Source: Phycisphaerales bacterium UBA1910
GTDB lineage: Bacteria > Planctomycetota > Phycisphaerae > Phycisphaerales > UBA1924
Assembly: GCA_002337545.1 (NCBI GenBank)
Contig: DDGE01000058.1
Location: forward strand, 10,700-20,437
Direction of reading: 5' to 3'
DNA length: 9,738 bases
Shown here in pieces: positions 1 through 4,635 of this stretch. A program made the translations under genes and the position numbers. Position 1 is the stretch's first letter. Each line of letters opens with the position of its first letter. Under the pieces are notes generated by a model, which was given only the letters and a program-made list of their open reading frames with translations, was not told where the DNA came from and did no database searches.

Positions 1-483
1 ATCTTCAAAGCCGTCAAAGAGATCCACCATCTTGTCGACGAGGGCGGCGCCCACAAGGACGACCCGCATGTCCGGCCCGGGATGAAGAAGGTTGCCGCAA
101 CGGTGGGGCAGGTGCTCGTCCAGATCCTCATGCTCGATCTAGTGTTCTCGCTCGATTCCGTGATCACGGCTGTCGGGATGACGAGCAACTACTGGATCAT
201 GGCCACCGCCGTCGTGATCTCGATCGCCGTCATGCTCGCGTTCGCAGGCCCGATCGCACGATTCGTGAATAACCATCCAACGATGAAGACCCTCGCGCTC
301 GCGTTCCTCGTCCTCATCGGGGTGCTGCTCGTCGCGGAGGGGATCGGCGAGCACTTCAACCGAGGCTACATCTACTTCGCGATCGTGTTCGCGTTCGTGC
401 TTGAGATGATCAACATGAAGGCCGGCGCGCGACGCAAGGTTTCCGTGCCCCGCGTGCCCGAGCCCGATCTGGATCACGAGTGA
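1..483 (+). CDS. TerC/YgdQ-family integral membrane protein, C-terminal part
   Basis: The frame is open from base 1, so the gene is cut by the left edge; 160 residues are visible, ending at TGA 481-483. The fragment starts with the cytoplasmic stretch typical of the family (IFKAVKEIHH). It continues with the signature DLVFSLDSVITAVGM (fragment residues 46-60), whose acidic residues D46 and D52 lie in a membrane helix. About four hydrophobic helices are visible, near residues 34-58, 64-83, 98-114 and 122-137. A short charged tail (PRVPEPDLDHE) follows. No CBS or CorC/HlyC domain follows, so this is the short YgdQ-like form rather than the YoaE/YegH form. TerC-family proteins are inner-membrane proteins, and several are linked to manganese or other metal export; the substrate here cannot be read from sequence. 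The gene converges with the acetyltransferase gene with no gap. The family call is secure; metal specificity is unknown. Confidence 0.93.
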   Translation: MFKAVKEIHHLVDEGGAHKDDPHVRPGMKKVAATVGQVLVQILMLDLVFSLDSVITAVGMTSNYWIMATAVVISIAVMLAFAGPIARFVNNHPTMKTLALAFLVLIGVLLVAEGIGEHFNRGYIYFAIVFAFVLEMINMKAGARRKVSVPRVPEPDLDHE

Positions 484-942
484 TCACGATTCCGGGTGAA
501 GCACCATCACCGCGTGCGGCCCGATCCCCTCGATCTCAAAGATCCCGCCCACAATCTCAAACCCGAGTTTCTGGTAAAAACCAAACGCGTTCTCACGCGC
601 ATTGCACCAGATCGGATCGTGATGGATCGCCCAGACCCGATCGCGAGCATGCTCGACGAGCACCCGCCCGAGCCCGGTGCCCCGCGCTTCGGGGACGGAT
701 GCCATGCCGCGGATGCGCCACGCCCTGGGCTCGCCGTCCGGGTCAGTCGGAGGCTGCGCGTGCCGATACATCGAGAGGATTGCGAGCACATCGCCCGCGG
801 CGCTCATCGCGCCCAGGTGAAAGGTATCCGCGTCGTCATCGCCCGGATACACGAGTTCTTCAGGTCGTTGGTGGGGGCGCAGCACGCGTTGGCGCACCGG
901 GCGGGTTTGGGCGGCACTGAGTTCACGAATCTCAATCGTCAT
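484..942 (-). CDS. GNAT-family N-acetyltransferase
   Basis: A 152-residue single-domain protein. The acetyl-CoA binding motif A is visible: RGMASVPEARGTGLGRVLVEHAR, with the R/QxxGxG/A loop at R87-G88-T89-G90-L91-G92. Motif B follows as CNARENAFGFYQKLGFEIVG, in which N114 and Y123 occupy the usual cofactor and general-acid positions. The N-terminal half (LRPHQRPEELVYPGDDDADTFHLGA) resembles a family of small, stand-alone GNAT proteins, but the acceptor substrate is unknown. I chose the ATG at 940-942 over an upstream start at 972. A GGAGA Shine-Dalgarno lies 8 bases before it, and the protein then begins at the first beta strand (MTIEIREL). This start overlaps the recQ stop by 11 bases, so the gene is probably co-transcribed and translationally coupled with recQ. 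Its stop directly abuts the TerC-family gene's stop. Confidence 0.9.
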   Translation of the reverse strand: MTIEIRELSAAQTRPVRQRVLRPHQRPEELVYPGDDDADTFHLGAMSAAGDVLAILSMYRHAQPPTDPDGEPRAWRIRGMASVPEARGTGLGRVLVEHARDRVWAIHHDPIWCNARENAFGFYQKLGFEIVGGIFEIEGIGPHAVMVLHPES

Positions 943-2854
943 CCGAAGGTTCTCCGGCGAGGTGGTGCTCAATCGCTCCGAGGAAGGTGCGCCCGAACTC
1001 GTCGAGCTTCCGCTGTCCGACCCCGCGGATCCCCAGCAGCTCGTGGCGGTTGGTCGGCTTGTTCAGCGCCATCTCACGCAGCGTCGAGTCGTTGAACACC
1101 ACATACGGCGGCACGCCCCGCTCCTCCGCGATCGACTTGCGCAGCGCCCGCAGCGATTCGAACAGCGCCTTCTCGTCTTCGTTCATCGGGCGGCTCGTCA
1201 CCACTCGCGACGCACGCGTCCGCCGGTTCCGCTCGCTCTTCTCGCTGCCCGTTCCGATCGGGCGGGCGAGTTCCACCGGGTCGAGCCCCTTCATCACGCT
1301 GATGCCGCAGTCCCCGAACGCGAGGGTCTCGAACCGATCCTCGACGACGCGGGTGAGCGCGTCCGCCGCGATCAACTGATCGATGAACGACATGACCTCG
1401 GCCTTGCGCCGGCTCTTGAGCATCCCGTGTACGCGCAGGTTGTCGTGCCCGTATTCGCGGATGCGCTGCGTTGCGCCGCCTCGAACGACATCACAGATAT
1501 GCGACGCGCCGAACCGCTCGCCCGTCCGCGCCACCGCGCTGAGGATGATCTGACCGATCCGCTTCGAATCCTCCTCGGGCGCGGTTTCGCCGAGACACAC
1601 ATCGCACGCGCCGCAGTTTGTTTGCCCCTCGGGCGGGGTGTAGTTCTGCCCGAAGTGCTCGCTGAGGAACTTGTGCCGACACGAGAAGCTCGCGACGAAC
1701 CGGCGCATGTCGCGGACGAGCTGGATCTGCGCACTCGGATCGACCCCAGAGTCTGCTGCGTTCATCTCGATGAGCCGTTCCCAGCGCCCACCATCGCTCG
1801 GTGCGTACAGCAGCAAACATTCCGCATCGAGCCCGTCGCGCCCCGCGCGACCGGTTTCCTGCTGATACGCCTCGATGCTCTTTGGCATGCTCGCATGCAC
1901 GACGAGGCGCACATTGCTCCGATCGATCCCCATCCCGAACGCGACCGTGGCGACAACGATGTCGAGTGTTTCATTGCTGAACGCCTGCTCGATCTGGTGG
2001 CGCTTGGATGCGTCGAGCCCCGCGTGGTACGCGTCGGCGTCGAGCCCGAGCGTGCGGAGTTCATCCGCGATCTTCTCTGTGTCCTTGCGGCTCAGGCAGT
2101 ACACGATGGTGCCGCCGCCGTCTCCAGCGCTCGCGTGACGCCCGACCGCCGCCGCGATCTGGTGGGCCGCGTTCTCCCGCGCCTGGATCCGATAGGTGAG
2201 GTTCGGGCGATCGAAGGTTCCGATCATCACCTCGGCGTCTTCGAGACCGAGCTGCTTGACGATGTCCTCGCGAACGCGAGGCGTCGCTGTGGCCGTAAAC
2301 GCCTGCATCGGGACACCCGGCGCGATCGATCGCAGCTCCGCAATCCGTCGGTATTCGGGGCGGAAATCGTGACCCCATTGACTGATGCAGTGTGCCTCGT
2401 CGATCGCGATACACCCGAGTCGCTGCTGATCGCACATGATCCCAACGAGTGTTTTGAACGATGGCGTCACCACCCGCTCGGGCGCCGCCAGCACGAGATC
2501 AAGATCTCCCGTCACGAGCTGCTTGGCGATATCGCGCGATTCGTCGAGCTCCAGACCCGAGTGCATCGCCGCGGCCTTGTACCCCTGAAGCTCAAGCCCA
2601 CGCACCTGATCCCGCATTAACGCGATCAGTGGCGACACCACGATCGTGGCTTTCCCGGTGATGAGCGGCGGGACCTGATAACAGAGACTCTTACCGCCGC
2701 CCGTCGGGAGGATTGTCAGACAATCGCGGCCCTCGATCCCCGCGACGATCGCCCGCATCTGCAGCGGACGGAGCTCGTCGTATCCCCAGACGCGCTGCAC
2801 CGCGTCGAGAATAGCCGCTTTCTGCTCGTCCGTGAGGTCCTGTTGTTCGATCAT
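932..2854 (-). CDS. recQ: ATP-dependent DNA helicase RecQ
   Basis: A full-length RecQ of 640 residues, a 3'-5' superfamily 2 helicase acting in recombinational repair and stalled-fork processing. Domains in order: motif 0 (GYDELRPLQ, about 24-32); Walker A PTGGGKS (50-56); DEAH box (152-155) followed by CISQWGHDFRPEYR; motif III FTATATPR (186-193); motif VI QETGRAGRDG (332-341) with the arginine finger. The zinc-binding subdomain has four cysteines, C392, C414, C417 and C420. An RQC winged-helix region (about 430-535) follows. A C-terminal HRDC domain (about 560-635) contains ALNKPTNRHELLGIRGVGQRKLDEFG. All catalytic motifs are intact. I prefer ATG 2854. A GTG three codons upstream (2863) is possible; neither has a good Shine-Dalgarno. 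The likely promoter lies immediately upstream. The acetyltransferase gene overlaps its 3' end. Confidence 0.97.
   Translation of the reverse strand: MIEQQDLTDEQKAAILDAVQRVWGYDELRPLQMRAIVAGIEGRDCLTILPTGGGKSLCYQVPPLITGKATIVVSPLIALMRDQVRGLELQGYKAAAMHSGLELDESRDIAKQLVTGDLDLVLAAPERVVTPSFKTLVGIMCDQQRLGCIAIDEAHCISQWGHDFRPEYRRIAELRSIAPGVPMQAFTATATPRVREDIVKQLGLEDAEVMIGTFDRPNLTYRIQARENAAHQIAAAVGRHASAGDGGGTIVYCLSRKDTEKIADELRTLGLDADAYHAGLDASKRHQIEQAFSNETLDIVVATVAFGMGIDRSNVRLVVHASMPKSIEAYQQETGRAGRDGLDAECLLLYAPSDGGRWERLIEMNAADSGVDPSAQIQLVRDMRRFVASFSCRHKFLSEHFGQNYTPPEGQTNCGACDVCLGETAPEEDSKRIGQIILSAVARTGERFGASHICDVVRGGATQRIREYGHDNLRVHGMLKSRRKAEVMSFIDQLIAADALTRVVEDRFETLAFGDCGISVMKGLDPVELARPIGTGSEKSERNRRTRASRVVTSRPMNEDEKALFESLRALRKSIAEERGVPPYVVFNDSTLREMALNKPTNRHELLGIRGVGQRKLDEFGRTFLGAIEHHLAGEPSDDD
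951..955 (-). promoter_or_regulatory. Shine-Dalgarno site for the acetyltransferase gene
   Basis: Read on the minus strand, GGAGA lies 8 bases before the ATG at 942. It sits inside the last codons of recQ and decides the start codon, arguing against the in-frame start at 972. Confidence 0.6.
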
Positions 2855-2869
2855 CCCTGACACGCCAAG

Positions 2870-2878
2870 ATCATAGCA
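2870..2878 (-). promoter_or_regulatory. Candidate extended -10 promoter of recQ
   Basis: Read on the minus strand, TGCTATGAT matches the extended -10 consensus TGnTATAAT in all but one base. No good -35 box exists 16-18 bases further upstream, as expected for extended -10 promoters. Transcription would begin near 2863, only about 8-10 bases before the ATG at 2854, giving a very short leader, or a leaderless message if GTG 2863 is the start. This is inferred from consensus only. Confidence 0.45.
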
Positions 2879-2882
2879 ATTT

Positions 2883-2896
2883 CCCGTCGAAACGGG
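2883..2896. other. Small hairpin upstream of recQ
   Basis: CCCGT and ACGGG form a perfect 5-base-pair stem around a CGAA loop. It lies just upstream of the candidate recQ -10 element, where a -35 box or operator would sit. It could be an inverted-repeat binding site or chance; there is no further support. Confidence 0.25.
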
Positions 2897-2933
2897 CGAT
2901 TTGAAGCCCTCCGAATCAGGTTTCCAGCCAGAG

Positions 2934-2959
2934 TTTTCATGGATGATGCGATTTTCATG
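2934..2959. repeat. Direct repeat TTTTCATG, two copies, 18-base spacing
   Basis: TTTTCATG occurs at 2934-2941 and again at 2952-2959, in the middle of the divergent recQ / DJ-1 intergenic region (about 2855-3067). Two identical 8-mers spaced just under two helical turns apart could be a regulator site. The region is locally AT-richer than the genes, so chance is possible. I see no clear -35/-10 pair for the DJ-1 gene here. Confidence 0.3.
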
Positions 2960-3009
2960 CTCGGCTCATCCTGAGTCCATACCCCGACTCAATCCTCTTA
3001 CATGAACAC

Positions 3010-3030
3010 GCGGGTTGGGCAACGACCCGC
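3010..3030 (+). other. Hairpin in the presumed leader of the DJ-1/PfpI gene
   Basis: GCGGGT (3010-3015) and ACCCGC (3025-3030) form a perfect 6-base-pair stem with a 9-base loop. An alternative GTTG/CAAC pairing lies inside the same segment. It is about 38 bases before the start codon and would be part of the 5' leader if transcription starts upstream. Function is unknown; it is not a recognised riboswitch. Confidence 0.3.
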
Positions 3031-3052
3031 ACGAGCATGCAATCGCGAACTG

Positions 3053-3058
3053 AAAGGT
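3053..3058 (+). promoter_or_regulatory. Shine-Dalgarno site for the DJ-1/PfpI gene
   Basis: AAAGGT lies 9 bases before ATG 3068. It supports this start over the in-frame ATG at 3002, whose extra 22 residues (rich in R, G and A) match nothing in the family. Confidence 0.55.
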
Positions 3059-3067
3059 CACAAATAC

Positions 3068-3640
3068 ATGTCTGACAAACTCAAAGATACCAAAGTCGCC
3101 ATCCTCTCCACCAACGGCTTTGAGCAGAGCGAGCTCTTCGAACCGCTCAAAGCACTCAAGGAAGCCGGTGCCGATGTGAAGATCGTCTCGCCCCATTCAG
3201 ATTCCATCAAGGGCTGGTCGGGTGAGAACTGGGGCGATTCCATCGATGTCGATATGACGCTCTCCGAAGCACTGGGGCGCGCGGATGAGTTCGACGCGCT
3301 CGTCCTCCCCGGCGGCGTCGCGAACCCGGACTCGCTCCGCACAAATGAGGACGCGATCGAGTTCACCCGTTCCTTCTTCAAGGCGGGCAAGCCGGTCTCA
3401 GCCATCTGCCACGCACCGCAGCTCTTAATCGAATGTGATGTGCTCCAGGGGCGTGAGGTCACGAGCTACCCGTCCATCAAGACCGACCTCAAGAACGCCG
3501 GTGCTCGCTGGGTCGACAAGGAGTGTGTCTGCGACCAGGCGCTGACTACCTCACGCTCGCCGGACGATCTCCCCGCCTTCATCGAGAAAACCATCGAGGA
3601 AATCGCCGAGGGCGTCCACGCGGGTCAGAAGACCGCGTAA
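3068..3640 (+). CDS. DJ-1/PfpI-family protein (type 1 glutamine amidotransferase fold)
   Basis: A 190-residue single-domain protein of the PfpI/YhbO branch of the DJ-1 superfamily. The fold begins at KVAILSTNGFEQSELFEPL, with E19 at the conserved acidic position. The nucleophile elbow is AICHAPQLL, giving catalytic C114 and H115. The family hallmarks ALVLPGG (77-83), TSYPSIKTDLKNAGARWVD (132-150) and TSRSPDDLPAF (161-171) are present. Members have been described as intracellular proteases, glyoxalases or deglycases and as general stress proteins; which activity applies cannot be decided from sequence. Where PfpI relatives usually have EVVVDG, this protein has ECVCDQ, adding cysteines at 153 and 155. 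It is probably a single-gene transcript: a divergent promoter region lies upstream and a large hairpin follows 35 bases after the stop. Confidence 0.93.
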   Translation: MSDKLKDTKVAILSTNGFEQSELFEPLKALKEAGADVKIVSPHSDSIKGWSGENWGDSIDVDMTLSEALGRADEFDALVLPGGVANPDSLRTNEDAIEFTRSFFKAGKPVSAICHAPQLLIECDVLQGREVTSYPSIKTDLKNAGARWVDKECVCDQALTTSRSPDDLPAFIEKTIEEIAEGVHAGQKTA

Positions 3641-3675
3641 CGGGTTGACGCTACGCATTTACATCACGCCTACAC

Positions 3676-3720
3676 GCGCCCCTGTGCACCCGGCTTGCCG
3701 CCGAGCACGCATGGGGGCGC
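3676..3720 (+). terminator. Large hairpin between the DJ-1 and SDR genes, possible terminator
   Basis: GCGCCCCTGTGC (3676-3687) pairs with GCATGGGGGCGC (3709-3720) through 12 consecutive pairs, ten Watson-Crick and two G-U. The 21-base loop contains a further small hairpin (CGG/CCG around CTTG). It begins 35 bases after the DJ-1 gene stop, a fitting place for a terminator. However, it is followed by TGCCGTTTGG rather than a U-tract, so intrinsic termination would be weak. It ends 44 bases before the SDR start and could instead be a leader structure of that gene. Confidence 0.45.
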
Positions 3721-3752
3721 TGCCGTTTGGCATAGGATGTGGGCTTTGATGC

Positions 3753-3758
3753 AAGGAG
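3753..3758 (+). promoter_or_regulatory. Shine-Dalgarno site fixing a GTG start for the SDR gene
   Basis: AAGGAG, a near-perfect anti-16S match, lies 6 bases before GTG 3765. It makes the GTG start convincing although no nearby ATG exists. Confidence 0.75.
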
Positions 3759-3764
3759 CCAAGC

Positions 3765-4556
3765 GTGCCCAGACTTGAAAAGAAGACCGCACTTATCACC
3801 GGTGCAGCTCAGGGGATCGGACAAGCGATCGCTCAACGATTCGTAGAGGAAGGGGCACGCGTCATCCTGACCGACATCAACGATGCATCGGGTCAACGCA
3901 GTGCCGAGCAACTCGGTGACCGTGCTTCATACATACACCTCGATGTTCGTGATGAGGGTGAATGGGTCGGCGCGGTTGAGTCGGTCGATCGGCTCGATAT
4001 CCTCGTCAACAATGCCGGAGTCACCGGCTTTGACCCGGCGAGCCCGAGACCCCACGACCCAGAGCACGCAACGCTGGACGATTGGCAGGCAGTGCATGAG
4101 ACCAATCTCACGGGGACATTCCTCGGCTGTAAGCACGCGATCGGGAAGATGCGATCTGGGGATCACCCCGGTTCCATCATCAATATCGGCTCACGATCCG
4201 GCGTGGTCGGCATCCCTCGCGCCGCGGCGTACGCGTCGAGCAAGGGCGCGATCCGCAACCACACCAGAACCGTTGCCTTGTACTGTGCCGAGGAAGGGCT
4301 GGGGATCCGGTGCAACTGCATCCAGCCCGCAGCGATCCTGACACCGATGTGGGATCCGATGATCGGGTCCGGCCCGGATCGTGAAACGAATATCGCGAAG
4401 CTGGCCGCCGACTGCCCGATCCAACGCTTCGGGACACCTGAAGAGGTGGCCCACCTCGCGGTCTATCTCGCGAGCGATGAATCTGGGTACACCACCGGTG
4501 CGGAGTTCACCCTCGATGGGGGCATGCTCGCGGGCACCGCCCAGACGAGGAATTGA
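3765..4556 (+). CDS. Short-chain dehydrogenase/reductase (SDR), classical type
   Basis: A 263-residue classical SDR, probably NAD(H)-dependent. The Rossmann cofactor motif is TGAAQGIG (12-19). D37 at the end of the second strand (VILTD) is the usual NAD-selecting acidic residue. NNAG (82-85) follows, and the catalytic tetrad is N114, S143, Y156 and K160 (YASSK). The C-terminal FTLDGGM matches FabG-like relatives. A stretch after NNAG (about 87-105, [19 protein letters not shown]) is longer than in FabG, and [14 protein letters not shown] in the substrate loop marks a distinct subfamily. Related sequences carry vague names such as glucose or alcohol dehydrogenase; the substrate is not assignable. 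The GTG start is backed by a strong Shine-Dalgarno. The gene ends 79 bases before ppc and could share its transcript. Confidence 0.93.
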   Translation: MPRLEKKTALITGAAQGIGQAIAQRFVEEGARVILTDINDASGQRSAEQLGDRASYIHLDVRDEGEWVGAVESVDRLDILVNNAGVTGFDPASPRPHDPEHATLDDWQAVHETNLTGTFLGCKHAIGKMRSGDHPGSIINIGSRSGVVGIPRAAAYASSKGAIRNHTRTVALYCAEEGLGIRCNCIQPAAILTPMWDPMIGSGPDRETNIAKLAADCPIQRFGTPEEVAHLAVYLASDESGYTTGAEFTLDGGMLAGTAQTRN

Positions 4557-4562
4557 TCGCCA

Positions 4563-4576
4563 GAGCAGGGAGCAGG
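4563..4576 (+). repeat. Tandem 7-base repeat (GAGCAGG x2) upstream of ppc
   Basis: Two perfect adjacent copies of GAGCAGG lie in the 79-base gap between the SDR gene and ppc. They look purine-rich and Shine-Dalgarno-like but are 60 bases from the ppc ATG, with no suitable start codon next to them. They are probably either a small slippage product or part of the ppc leader. Confidence 0.35.
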
Positions 4577-4635
4577 ACGCACGAATCCTACGAAAGTATT
4601 TTCCGCCACAACACAAGGCACGGATACCATTCAAT

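Noticed and set aside
962..2620. A 552-codon open frame on the plus strand, opposite recQ
   Set aside because: It is antisense to an unmistakable recQ. Its translation is a biased mix rich in R, L, A and D with no domain, as expected when GC-rich codon use suppresses stops on the other strand.
3002..3067. Earlier in-frame ATG for the DJ-1/PfpI gene
   Set aside because: The extra 22 residues do not fit the family, cover a hairpin, and lack a Shine-Dalgarno, while ATG 3068 has one.
4381..4635. Upstream extension of the ppc frame into the SDR gene
   Set aside because: The added 85 residues overlap a clear SDR coding region in another frame and do not resemble a PEP carboxylase N-terminus; ATG 4636 gives normal length.
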